Of a DNA stretch of 64,000 bases, positions 38,200 through 49,992 are shown piece after piece; position 1 is the first letter of the stretch, and each line of letters starts with the position of its first letter. A program made the position numbers and the translations under genes. Below the pieces are notes generated by a model. The model ran no database searches. It was not told where the DNA came from and saw only the letters and a program-made list of their open reading frames with translations. Origin of the DNA: Cephalopachus bancanus (Eukaryota; Chordata; Mammalia; Primates; Tarsiidae); NCBI GenBank assembly GCA_027257055.1, contig JAPVLO010000985.1, positions 124,001-188,000 of the forward strand. The letters are read 5' to 3'.

Positions 38200-39076
38200 C
38201 TGTGGTTGTGGTGGTGGTTGGTATTAATATTCTGAGTTGGAATCCCACTCTGTCAGCCAGGCCAGAGCCCAGGGACCCTCTCTTGGTCACCACGGCCTCC
38301 ACAGGCTAGTCTCCTGTAGACCTCCCACCATGGCCTACTGAGTGACTGGAGAGACAGACGAGCACCACAATGCTTGGCTCATACTTTTGGCTTTTTGTAG
38401 AGATGAGGTCTCACCAATGTCCTGGGCTGGTCTCAAACCCGGGAGCTCAGGCCATCCTCTCGCCTCAGCCTCCCAGTCTGCAAGGATGACAGGTGTGAGC
38501 CCCCGTGCTCAGCATCCACACCCCTCTTGGGGCCCTAACGTGAGCCCTGCTCCCTTCTGATGAACTGGGACCACAGATAGGGCAGCCAGATTTGCCTGCT
38601 GAGCCCTCCCAAGGGGAGTGCCTGGCACAGGGGCATGACTCCACTGGGACACCCAACCCTCCTCCCACCTCATTCTCCAAGGTGGACCTGCTACCTCCTC
38701 CCATGGGCTGCCTCTCGAAAAGGGAGGGCATGGCTCTCAAAGCTTTGGGGAAGCTGAAATGACCAGGCGACTCATGCATGTCTCCTCAGCACTCAGGGAG
38801 GCCAAGACTGGAAGATAGCCAGAGTCCGTGAGCTTGAGACAAGGCTGGACACCATAGCAAGCCCCCACCTTGACCCCAAGCAAAACCCAGAAAACCTTGT
38901 GTGAGGGCAGGCTTCAGTGGGAAGATTGACTCTGGCCCAGAGTTCAAGACCAGGCAGAAAGACCAGGATGTTGACAAAATAGAAAGCCTGGGATCGCAGC
39001 AGTTTGGGAGGTCCAGGCCAAGAGGATGGTCCGAGTTGGGCATTTTGAGAGCAGCCTGGCCAACCTAGTGAGGAAA

Positions 39077-39109
39077 GAAAACAAACAAACAAACAAACAA
39101 ACAAACAAA
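39077..39109. repeat. (CAAA)n tract, unit 12
   Basis: About 33 bp. The normal gaggaaagaaaa start is followed by seven CAAA copies in place of GAAA. Confidence 0.93.
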
Positions 39110-40785
39110 GGATGAAATCCATTCTCCTGCAAAGCTTCTGCCCACAGTCCATCATCCCTCACTCCCCCCATGAGAGGATTCCCCAAGCTCGGCATCTTCC
39201 AGTACCAATCCCCCCAATGGCTGCCCCGCTTTGGTGCAGCAGTTCCCAAGGCTCCCTGGCCAGTTTCCTGCTGACTCTCTTCTCTGAGGGGAGAAATGTG
39301 TCCCAGGCAGGACGACCTTCTGTCTCCACAACCAGGTCCTTCTACCAAGAAAGGCCAGGGACACATCCTCACTCAGGACATTTTTTCACCCCCAATCCCA
39401 TTTTTATGGCTCTAAAGCTAATTGCCCTGTGAACACACCATGCGCATTTGAGAATCTTTGTACGATTCTGATGTTTTTGGAGACAGGGTCTGGCTCTGTG
39501 GCCCAGGCTGGGGCCCAGGGATACGACCATCAATCACCCACAGCCTTGAAATCGCGGGCTATGGTGATCTTCCCACCTCAGCCTCCAGAGTGGCTGGGAT
39601 GACATGCACCTCAACCCAAGACTCCCTGTTTTGATGGGTGTGGAGACAGGGTCTCCCTGCATGGCCCGGGCTGGTCTTGGGGTCTTTGGCTCCTGCCATA
39701 CTCCCCCTCTGCTTCCCAGAGCATGGGAATTCCAGGCGTGGGCTGCCACACCAGGCCTTCTGTTTTGTTTTTGATGAAGGGTCAAAGCCAGGCTCGGGGG
39801 CTCAGCCTCATCATCCCAGTGCTTTGGGAGTTTGAGGCCAGTGGCTGAAACAAGCCCGTGGGCCGAAACCTGCCCAGGCACCTTGGTGAGACCTTGTCTC
39901 TACCCTCCATCCCAAATGAGCCAGGCATGGTGGCCTGCGCCTGTCTTTCAAGCTCCTTGGTAGTCCAGGGAAAGTCTTGCCAGAGCCCAGCGGGCCGAGG
40001 CTGCGGTGGCCAAGAGGGAGCCACTGCCCTCCAGGTTGGGTGACAGAGTAGGACTCTGACTCAAAGAAAAAAGGGAAAAAAGGAAATAAAAGAAGAGCAT
40101 CCATTTGTGTATGGAGTTGGATCATCACGAACAGACAGATATCATCTGGGAAGGAGGCCCGAGGCTTGGGCCTAGAGTTTCTGAAAGATGGTAGATCAGC
40201 ACACAATCGGTCTGTGGCTTTGGGAAGCCAAGGCAGGGACCCCTGGAGCCTGGGAGTTTGAGACCAGCCTGAGCCACGTAGCGAGATCTTGTCACTTCCC
40301 GGAACACAAACACTCAAGTCACACGTGGTGTCACCCATGGTCCCAGCTACACGGGATGCAGTGACCTCCAACCCGAGGCATGCCTTCACATTGCCTTTGC
40401 TGACAGGACTTGCTAGTCCAGGCTGGGCACCATGGCTCAAGGCCATCAGCCCTGTGCCCTGGGAGGCCAAGGTGGGAGGCCGCCTGAGCTCAGGATTCAG
40501 AGACCAGCCTGGGCAACATGACCAGACCTCATCTCAGCAAGAGTTTCCCAAAATTGAGTCAGATGAGGTCCTGGTAGATCGGGGGCCGAGGCAGGAGGAC
40601 TGCTGAGTCCTACAGGTCAAAACCACAAGAACTACGATTGTGCCACTGTGCTCCAGGCTGGCCAAAGGAGACTCCGGTGACAAAAAACATGCCTCCTACA
40701 TGCACATGACGGGCCTCCACGGCTCCCCAGTGAAAAGTCTGCATTGGTGGGGGACAATGGAGTGATCTGGAGAGGAAAGGGCCCT

Positions 40786-40799
40786 CCCGAAGGTGGCAG
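40786..40799 (+). promoter_or_regulatory. CTCF-like motif in N2 (unit 13)
   Basis: Identical to the unit 15 copy (cccgaaggtggcag). It lies in N2 a short way after the F3 Alu and upstream of the reverse Alu pair. Confidence 0.35.
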
Positions 40800-42278
40800 G
40801 CAGGGTGACCAGAACCTCGAATGGCCGCAGCTTTGCTGGACCGCTTTGATCTCTCTGTGCCCGATGTCCATCCTAGCTCAAGGCCATCTGTTTCTTGACT
40901 TCACACACGTCTTTATTGTGGGGCACAAGTGTGGAGGATTGAGGCAGGCCTTCTGGGGGCACGTGGAAGAATGTGCGGGACAGACGTGCCCGGTGGGCAC
41001 CTTTAAAGCCTCCTGCAAATGACAGGCTGGAAAGTGTCTTTTCCTCTCCCATTCCTTGAGGGCGAGTCCTCGCACTGGTTGGCAGGGGTTGCGGAAGTGG
41101 TGGTGGTGGTGATTATTATTATTTGGAGTCAGAATCCCACTCTGTCACCAGGGCAGAGCACCAGGGCTCGCTCACGGCCACCGCGGACTCCACCTGCTGG
41201 GCTCAGGCGATCCTCCAAATCAGCCCCCCAAGTGACTGAAACCACCGGCCAGCACAACCACACCCGACTAATCTTTTGATTTATTTTTATGGGCGACACG
41301 AGGTCTCGCACAGTGTCCTGGGCTGGTGTTGAAACAGCAGACTCAGGCTGTCCACTCGTCTGAGCCTCCGAATGCTGGGATGCCATGCTGATCCCCTGAG
41401 CCCAACCTGTGGTTGCGGTGGTGGTGGTGGTTGGTATTAATATTCTGAGTCACAGTCCTACTCTGTCAGCCAGGACGTAGCACAGGGACCAACTCTCGGC
41501 CACCGCGTCCTCCACCGGCTGGCCTCCGGTGATCCTCTGGCTGTGACCTTTCAAGTGACTAGAACAAGTGTTTGCCACAATGCTTGGCTCATTTTTATAG
41601 CTTCTTGTAGAGATGAGGTCTCTCCAAGTTGCCCGGGATGGTCTCAAACCTGGGGGCTCAGACCATCCTTTAGCCTTGGCCTCCCAGAGCACTGAGATGA
41701 CAGGTGTGAGCCCCTTGCAAGCCTTCACATCCCACTTGTGGCCGCACTGCTAAATCCACTACATCCAATGACCTGGGACCCCAGAAAGGGCACCCGGAGT
41801 CACCCTCCAAGCCCTACCCATTGGGAGATCTGGCTCATGTTTGTGTCTGTGCTGGGGCACCTAACCCTCTGCCCCCATCATCCCCAGAGTGGACATGCTT
41901 GCTCCTCCCAGGGGCTGCCTCCGGGAAAGGGAGGGCGTGACTCTCTAACCTTCCAAGGGGCGGGTACCACCAGAAGACTCATGCCTGTCTCCTTGGCAAT
42001 CGGGGAGTCCAAGACAGAAAGATGACCAAAGCCCGGGAGCTCGAGAAAAATCTGGACACCATAGCAAGACCCCACCTTGACCCCAAGCAAAACCCAGAAA
42101 ACTTTGTGTGAGGGCTGCCCTCGGCGGGAGTGTTGCCTCCAGCCCAGAGTTCAAGAAGAGGCAGGAAGACCAGGATGTTGACCAAATGGAATGCCTGTGA
42201 TCGCAGCAGTTTGAGAGGCCCAGGCACAGAGGATGGCCAGAGTCAGGCAGTTTGAAAGCAACCTGCTCAACATAGTGA

Positions 42279-42316
42279 GGAAAGAAATGAAAGAAACAAA
42301 GAAATAAAGAAAGAAA
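42279..42316. repeat. Short impure GAAA tract, unit 13
   Basis: About 38 bp with T and C interruptions and no run long enough to be unstable. Confidence 0.85.
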
Positions 42317-42652
42317 TTCATTCTCCTGCAATTCTTCTGCCCTCAGTCCTTCCCAAGTCCCCCCCACTTTTGAGGGTCCTCCAAGCTCAGCACCTTTCAG
42401 CCCCAACACCCCAAATGGCTGACCCCACTTTGGTGCGGGAATTCCCAAGGCTCCCTGGCCGGGTTCCTGCCAGCACTCCTCTCCATGGTGAGAAGTGTTC
42501 CTCAGGCAGGCCTACCCTCTGACTTGGCAATGAAGACCCTCTGCCAAGAAAGGCCAGGGACACATCCCTCACCCGGGGACATTTCTTCCCTCCCAATCTC
42601 ATTTTTCCTGGCTCTAAAGCCAGCCGCTCTGTGAACACACCATACGCAGATG

Positions 42653-43988
42653 AGAATCTGTGTACGATTCTGATGTTTTTGGAGACAGTGTCTGGCTGTG
42701 TGGCCTACGCTGGGAACCAGGGACATGACAGTTTACTGCCAGCCTCAAAATCATGGGTTCAGTGAACCTCCTGCCCCAGCCTCCGGAGTGGCTGGTACAA
42801 TGGGCACCTCGAACCCGGAACCCCTGATTGGATGGGTGCAGAGAAGGGGTCTCCCTGCGTGGCCCAGACTGGCCTTGGGTCCATGGGCTGAAGCCGTTCT
42901 CTCTCCTCGGCCTCCAGAGCACTGGGATTCCAGGCATTGGCTACTGCACCAGGTGCAGGACCAAGGCCGGCTCAGGAACTCAGCCTCCACATCCCAGCGC
43001 TTGGGAGGCTGAGGTCAGCATCTGGCCTGAGCTCACAGACAGAGACCCGCCCAGGCCCCTCAGCGAGACCTCATCTCTTTCCTCCATGCAAATGAGCCGG
43101 GTGTGGTGGCATGTGCCCATCATTCTGGTTCATGGGAAGGCCAGGTATGGCTCGCCAGAGTCTGTCGGGCCAGGGCTGTGGTGGCTGGAAGTGAGCCAAC
43201 ACTCTCCAGCCTGGGTGGTGGAATTAGACTCTGATTCAAAAAAAAAAGGAAAAAAGAAAAAAAGAAGAGCATCCATTTGTATATGAGGTTGGGATCACCA
43301 TGAACAGACAGAGATCATTTGGGTAGGAGGCCCCAGGCTTGGGCCTAGAGTTCCCGAAAGATGATGGATTGGCAAACAATCGGGTGGTAGTTTTTGGAGG
43401 CCGAGGCAGGGGACTGCTGGAGCCTGGGAGTTTGAGATCAGCCTGGGTCATGTAGCGAGACTTCGTCGCTCCTTGGACCACAAACACTGGAGTCATGTGT
43501 GGTGGCTCCCACAGTCCCAGCAACATGGGTTGTGGTGGCCTCCATCCTGGGGCATTTCTTTGTGTTACCCCTGCCGACAGAATGTGTGAGTCCAGGCTGG
43601 GCACCATGGCACACAGTCATCAGCCCCATGCCCTAGGAGGCCGAGGAGGGAGGCTGCCTAAGCCCAGAGGTCGAAGACCAGCCAGCACAATGTGCCCAGA
43701 CCTCATCTCAGCGAGAGGTCCCCAAAATCAAGTCAGGCATGGTGGCCCCTGGAGTACCGGCTGCTAGGACCCCTGGAGTACTGGCTGCTAGGGCCCCTGG
43801 AGTACTGGCTGCTAGGGTCCGAGGTGAGAAATGTCTCCCAGGCAGGCAGACCCTCTGAATCAGCATTGAGGTCCTTCCACCAAGAAAGACCAGGGACACA
43901 TCCCTCCCCCGGAGACATTTCTTCCTCCTAAATCCCATTTTTCCTGGCTATAAAGCCAGTCACCCTGTGAGCACACCATGAGCAGATG
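42653..43988 (+). repeat. Unit 14 (1,336 bp), half unit
   Basis: R1, F1 (tail 43238-43268), F2 and the first two thirds of F3 (from 43595) are present. F3 then breaks off in its right arm into three copies of a 24-bp word (43746-43817) and joins N1 at ccgaggtgagaaatg. The rest of F3, N2, R2, R3, N3, F4-F6 and the GAAA tract, close to 1.9 kb, are missing. Confidence 0.9.
43746..43817 (+). repeat. 24-bp triplication at the unit 14 deletion joint
   Basis: Three back-to-back copies of cccctggagta-tggctgctagg: 43746-43769, 43770-43793 and 43794-43817. The word itself comes from the right arm of F3. The third copy runs directly into the N1 word ccgaggtgagaaatg, so the triplication marks the breakpoint that removed about 1.9 kb. 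Confidence 0.93.
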
Positions 43989-45322
43989 AGAATCTGTGTA
44001 CAATTCTGAAGATTTTGGAGGCAGGGTATGGTTCTTAGTCCCAAACTGGTGCCCGGGGACATGGCTGTCGCTCACGGCCAGCCTCAGAATTGTGGGCAAT
44101 GGCGATCCTCCCACCTCGGCCTCCAGAGTGGTTGGGACGAAGGAGAACTCGACCCCAGATAACCTGTTTGAATGGGTGCAGAGATGGGGTCTCCCTGCGT
44201 GGTCCAGGAGGTTCTTGGGCTCCTGGGATCCAGCCATCCTCCTGCTTCGGGCTCACAGAGCACTGAGACTCCAGGTGTGGGCCGCCACAACAGGACTTCT
44301 TGTTTGTTTTCAGTGAAGGACTCAGGGTTGCCTCAGGATCTCAGTCTCATCATCCCAGTGCATTGGGAAACCAAGGACAGTGGCCAACTTGAGCCCACAA
44401 GTGGAACCCACCGGGGCACCTCGGCAAGACCTCATCTCAACCCTGCAACCCAAATGAGACGGGTATGGTGGGGCCCGCCTGTCTTTCTGGCTCCTGGGAA
44501 GGCCGGGGAATGGCTCGCCAGAGCCCAGCGGCCGAGGCTGTGGTGGCCGGTAGTAAGCCACCACTATTCTTCCTGGGCGATGGAGTGAGACCTCGACTAA
44601 TAGAAAAAGGAAAAAAGGAAAAAAGGAAAAAAAAGAAAAGTATCCATTTGTATATGGAGTTGGTATCACTGTGAACACACAGAGATCATTTGGGAAGGAT
44701 GCCCCAGTCTTGGGCCTAGAGTTCCTGATAGATGGTTGATTGGCAGACAATCAGGCTGTGGCTTTCGGGAGATCACTGGAGCATGGGAATTCAGACCAGC
44801 CTGGGCCACGTAGTGAGACCTCGTCTCTCCCCTAAATGGAAACACTGGAGTTGCGCATCCCAGATAAACGGGGTGCAGTGGCCTCCATCCCAGGGTGTTC
44901 CATAGCGTTGACCATGCCCACAGAATGTGCGAGCCCTGACCTGGCACTGTGGCTCATAGCCATCAGCTCTGCAGCCTGGGAGGCCGAGGCGGGAGGCTGC
45001 CTGAGCTTAGGTGTCAGAGACCAGCCTGGGCGACATGGCCAGATCTCGTCTCGGTGATAGGTACCCAAAATTGAGTCTGATGTGTTGACCCCTGGAGTCC
45101 CGGCTGCTTGGGGTTCAAGGTGGGAGGACCACCTGAGTCCCGCAGGGCGAGGATCTGGGAGCCACGATGGTGCTGCCATGCCCCAGCTAGGCTGACAGAG
45201 ACTCCAGCGACAAAAAAGAGGCCTCCCACAGGCGTCATCATATGTGTCTACACTCCCCAGGTAAAAGTATGCATGGGCGGTGGATGATGGAGTGATCGGG
45301 AGAGGAAGGGGCCATCCCCCCA

Positions 45323-45336
45323 CCCGAAGGTGGCAG
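45323..45336 (+). promoter_or_regulatory. CTCF-like motif in N2 (unit 15)
   Basis: The word cccgaaggtggcag matches the common CTCF core (CCASYAGRKGGCRS) at 12 of 14 positions. The same place in other units reads cccgaaggtggcag (40786-40799), ctgaaggtggcag (near 54625), cccaaaggtggcag (near 51343) or weaker forms. The match is by eye and binding is unproven. Confidence 0.35.
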
Positions 45337-46801
45337 ACAGGGTGACCGGAACATGGCTGACCATGGCATTGCCAGACCGCCTTGATTGCTCTGGGCCTGA
45401 CATATACCCTAACTTGGGACCGTCTTTTCTGTGAGCTCACACACTTATTTGCCACGGGGCATGAGTGTGGAGGGTGGAGGCAGGATTTCTGGGGTCTGTG
45501 GCCAAAAGCGTGGGATAGATGTGCCCAATGGCCACCTTTGAAACCTCCTGCGAATGACAGGCCAGAAAGTGCCTTTTCCTTTCCCATCCCTGAGGATGTC
45601 TCCTCGCATTGGGTGTCAGGGGTGGTGGTGGTGGTGATTTTCATTATTTGCTGTAGGAATCCCACTCCTTAGCCCAGGCTGGAGCGCAGGATCACGCTCA
45701 CGGCCAACACAAACTCCACCTGCTGGCCTTCGCCAATCCTCCTGCCTTGGACCCCTGAGTGGTTGGAACCACATGGCTGTGCCACCATGCACAGCAAATC
45801 TTTGTTTATTTTTGATGGCCAAGATGAGGTCTCTCCATGTCCCAGGCTGGTGTCGAACCCGCAGGTGTAGGCCGTCCACTTGCCTGGGCCTCCAAAGAGC
45901 TGGGAGGTGAGGCTATGACCCTGAGTCTGGCCTGTGGTTGTGATGGTGATTGGGATTATTATTCTGAGTCAGTCCCACTCTTTTGCCAAGGCCAGAGTGC
46001 AGGGGCCTACTCTCGGCCACCGCACTCTCCACTGACTGGGAACCAGCAATTCTCCCGCTGCAGCCTCCCAAGTGGCTGAACAACAGGTTGGCGCCACCAC
46101 GATCATCTCATTTTTTTGGCTTCTTGTAGAAACGTGATCTTGCCAAGATGCCTGGGCTGATCTTGAACCCAAGGGCTCAGGCCATTCTTTCTGCTCAGCC
46201 TCCCAGAGAGCCGGGATGAGAGGCGTGAGCCCAAGCACCCAGCCTCCACACCACTCTCGGGGCCCCACTGCTAGCACTCCTCCCTTGCAAAGTCCCAGGA
46301 CCCCGGAGAGGGCGACCAAATTCGTCTGCTAAGCCCCTCCTGGCTTGTGCACCCGGTGCAGCCACTTGTCCCTGCTGGCCGCCCACCTCTTTGCCTGCCT
46401 CGTTCCCCAGGTTGGACCCACTCACTCCTCCCAGGGAGAGCCTTGGGGAAAGGGAGGGCATCTCTCCAAACTATGGGGGGCGGGGACCACCTGGTGGCTC
46501 AGGCATGTCTTCTCGGCACTCAGGGAGACGGAGATGGGAAGATGGCCAGAGCCCGGGAGCTCGAGACCAGGTTGGACACCATGGCAAAATCCCATCTCAA
46601 CCCCAAGCAAAACCCAGAAAACCTTGGTTGAGAGCAGGCCACAGAGGGAGGATCACCTCCAGCCCAGATTTCAAGACCAGATTTCAAGAAGACCATGATG
46701 ACGCCCAAATGGAAAGCCTGTGATCACAGCAGTTTTGGAGGCCCAGGCCAAGAGGATGGCTCGAGTCAGGTGGTTTGAGAGCAGCCTGAGCAACCTAGTG
46801 T

Positions 46802-46863
46802 GGAAAGAAAAGACAAGATAGAAGGAAAGAAAGAAAGAAAGAAAGAAAAGAAAAAAAGAAAGA
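46802..46863. repeat. (GAAA)n tract, unit 15
   Basis: About 62 bp. An interrupted start (gacaagatagaagg) leads into a pure GAAA core. Confidence 0.92.
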
Positions 46864-47200
46864 ATCCATTTCCTGAAAATCTTCCGCCCTCAATCCTTCT
46901 CTGCCCGACTACTCCACATGTGACGATCCTTCAACTCGACACCCTCCAGCCCCAAACTCCCCAAATGGCTGACCCTGCTTTGGTGCAGGAATTCCTGAGC
47001 CTCCCTGGCTAGGTTCCTGCCGGCTTTCTTCTCCGAAGTGAGATATGTGCCATAGGCAGACCGACCTTCTAACTCAGCAATGAGAACCTTCTGAAAGAAA
47101 GGCCAGGGACAAATCCCTCACCCGGGGATATTTCTTCCCTTGCAATTGCATTTTTCCCAGCACTAAAGAAAGTCGCTCTGTGAACACACCACAGCAATTG

Positions 47201-49590
47201 AGAATCTGTGTATGATTCTGATGTTTTTGGAGACAGGGTCTAGCTCTGTGGCCCAGGCTGGGACCTGGGGAAACCGTCGTTTATTGCCAGCCTTGAAATC
47301 ATGGGCTCCAGCGATCCTCCCGCCTCAACCTCCAGAGTGGTCAGGAGGATGTGCACCTTGACCCCAGACATCCTGTTTGGATGGGTGCAGAGATGGAGGG
47401 TCACCTTGCGTGGCCCAGGCTGGCCTTGGTTTCCTGGGCTCCAGCCATACTCCCACCTCTGTCTCCTAGAGCCCTGGGATTTCAGGTGTGGGCACCTGCA
47501 CCATGACTTCTGGTTCATTTTTGACAAAGGATTGAGGCCTGACTCAGGGGCTCAGCCTTATCATCCCAGCACTTTGGGAGGCCGAAGCCAGCAGCCGGCC
47601 CAAGCCCGCAGGCTGAGACCCACCTGGGTACCTCGGCAAGACCTCATCTCTACCCTCCATTCCAAATGATCTGGGCATGGTAGCATGCACCTGTCATTCC
47701 GGCACCTTGGAAGGCCAGGTAAAGGCTCGATGGAGCCCGGCAGGCCAAGGTTGCAGTGGCCCAAAGAGAGCCATCCCCCTCCAGCCTGGGTGATGGAGTG
47801 AGACTCTGACTCAAAGAGAAAAAGGAGAAAAGGGGGAAAAAAGAGCATCCATTTTTGTATGGAGTTGGAATCATCGTGAACAGACAGAGATCATTTGGGA
47901 AGAAAGCCCTAGCCTTGGGTCTAGAGTTCCCAAAAGACGGTGGATTGGCAGACAATCCGACTGTGGCTTTGGGACGTGTGTCATGATGGGCATCCTGGGA
48001 TCCACAGGGAAAGGTCCTTGTGGGCAGGACACAATGGAGTGATCTGGAGAGGAAGGGGTCCTCCCCCCACCTGCAGGTGACAGACAGGGCGACCAGAAAC
48101 TGGGCTGATCATGGCATTGCCGCACCGCCTTGATTGTTCTGTGCCCAACGGATGCCCTAGCTTGGGGCTGTCTGTTCCGTGAATTCACACATGTCTTTTC
48201 TGTGGTGCATGAGTGTGGAGGGTGGAGGCTGGCATTCTGGGGTGTGTGGCCAAAGGCGTGGGACAGAAGTGCCCGGTGGCTACCTTTGAAACCTCCCATG
48301 AACAAGAGACTGGAAAGTGCCTTTTCCTCTCCCATCCCTGAAGGTGACTGCTCGTTCTTTGTGGCAAGGGTGGTAGTAGTGGTGGTAGAGGTTATTATTA
48401 TTATTTGGAGATGGAATTCTGCTCTGTCACCCAGGCTGGAGTGCACGGGCATGCTAATGGCCACCGTGGACTCCACCTGCTGGACTCAGGTGATCCTACT
48501 GCATTGGACCCCTGAGTGGCTGGGACCAAAGGCCTATGCCACCATGCCTGGCTAATCCTTGGATTTATTTTTGACGGCTGAGATGAGGTCACACCCCATG
48601 TCCCAGGCTGGTGTCAGATCCGCTGGCTAAGGCTGTCTACTTGCCAGGAACACCAAAGGGCTGGGATGTCAGGCTGAGCCCTGAAGCCCAGCCTGTGATT
48701 GTTGTTGTGGTGATGGTTGGTATTATTATTCTGAGTCAGAGTCCCACTCTGTTGTCCAGGCGGTAGCACAGTGACATGCTCTTGGCCAATGCAGCCTCCA
48801 CCGGCTGTCCTTCGGAGTCCTCCCACCATTTCCTCCCGAGTGGCCAGAGCTACAGGCATGGGCCACCATGCTCCACTCATGTTTTTGACTTCTTGTAGAG
48901 ACGTGGTCTCGCCAAAGTGCCCAGGGTGGTCTCGAACCTGGGGGCTAAGGCCATCCTCTTGCCTCAGCCACCCAGATCACTGGAATGACAGAAGTCATTC
49001 ACAGCGCCTGGCCACCACACCCTTCTTGTGTCCCCACCACAAGGCCCACTCCCTTCCAATGCCCCGGGACCCTGGAGAGGGCTGCTGGAGTCATCCGACA
49101 AACCCTCCACCAGGGTAGGGCCAGCCTCATGGGCATGTCTCCACCAGGGTGCCTATCCCACCGCCCACCTCAATCCCCAGGGTGGACCCACTTATTCTTT
49201 CCAGGGGCCGCCCCAGGGAAAGAGAGGTCATGAATCTCAAAACTCTGGGGGGCAGGGACTGCAGGACGACTCATGCCTGTCTCCTTGGCACTCAGGGAGG
49301 CCGAGATAGGAAGATGGCCGTAGCCTGGGAGCTCAAAACCAGGCTGGACATCATAGCAAGCCCCCACCCTGACCCCAAGAAAAACCACAAAAACCTTGGG
49401 TGAGGGCAGACATCAGCAGGATTGCCTCCAGCCCACAGTTCAAGACCAGGCAGGAAGAGCAGAATGTCGACAAAATGGAAAGCCTGTGATTGTAGCAGTT
49501 TGGGAGACCCAGGCCAAGAGGATGGCCCGAGTTGGGTGGTTTGAAAGCAGCTTGGGCAACGTACTGAGGAAAGAAAAGAAAAGAAAAGAA

Positions 49591-49650
<60 letters not shown>

Positions 49651-49992
49651 AGAAATTCATTCTCCTGCAAACCTTCTGCCCTCGGTCCTTCCCTCCCGCC
49701 ACCCCCACATGTGAGGGTATCCAAGCTCGGCACCTTCCAGCCATAACTCCCCCAAATGGCTGCCCCCGCTTTGAGTGGGAGTTCCCGAGGCTCCCTGTCC
49801 AGGTTACTGCTGACCTTCCTCTCTGAGGTGAGAAATGTGCCCCAGGCTGCCCGAACATCCGATTGGCAATGAAGACCTTCCGCCGAGAAGGGCCAGGGAC
49901 TCTCATCTCTCTCCCGGAGACATTTCTTCCCCTCAACCCAATGTTTTCAGACTCTAAAGTCAGATGATCTGTGAACACACCACACGCAGTTG
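47201..49992 (+). repeat. Unit 16 (2,792 bp), F2 and F3 deleted
   Basis: R1 and F1 are present (tail 47813-47844). Near 47974 the first bases of F2 (ggctttggga) join N2 directly (cgtgtgtcatgatggg), so most of F2 and all of F3 are lost, about 480 bp. Then R2 linker 48368-48405, R3 linker 48692-48730, F4 from about 49258, long GAAA tract 49568-49655. Confidence 0.9.
49568..49655. repeat. (GAAA)n tract, unit 16
   Basis: About 88 bp: four to five GAAAA copies, then an uninterrupted GAAA run. Confidence 0.94.

Larger units (their letters stand above)
35861..39450 (+). repeat. Unit 12 (3,590 bp), R2 module doubled
   Basis: Landmarks: F1 tail 36447-36485, F3 from 36805, first R2 linker 37486-37522, second R2 linker 37811-37845, R3 linker 38200-38232, F4 from 38761, CAAA-type tract 39077-39109. 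The unit has three reverse Alus after N2 where others have two. Confidence 0.92.
39451..42652 (+). repeat. Unit 13 (3,202 bp), full
   Basis: Landmarks: F1 tail 40072-40098, F3 from 40421, R2 linker 41087-41123, R3 linker 41407-41446, F4 from about 41966, short impure tract 42279-42316. N2 carries one of the best CTCF-like words at 40786-40799. Confidence 0.92.
43989..47200 (+). repeat. Unit 15 (3,212 bp), full
   Basis: Landmarks: F1 tail 44599-44640, F3 from about 44938, R2 linker 45620-45648, R3 linker 45931-45967, F4 from about 46486, GAAA tract 46802-46863. F5 holds a small repeated word agatttcaaga at 46676-46688. N2 has an intact CTCF-like word at 45323-45336. Confidence 0.92.

Noticed and set aside
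43746..43817. CRISPR-like array of 24-bp repeats
   Set aside because: The three copies abut with no spacers, and the surrounding DNA is a primate Alu array.
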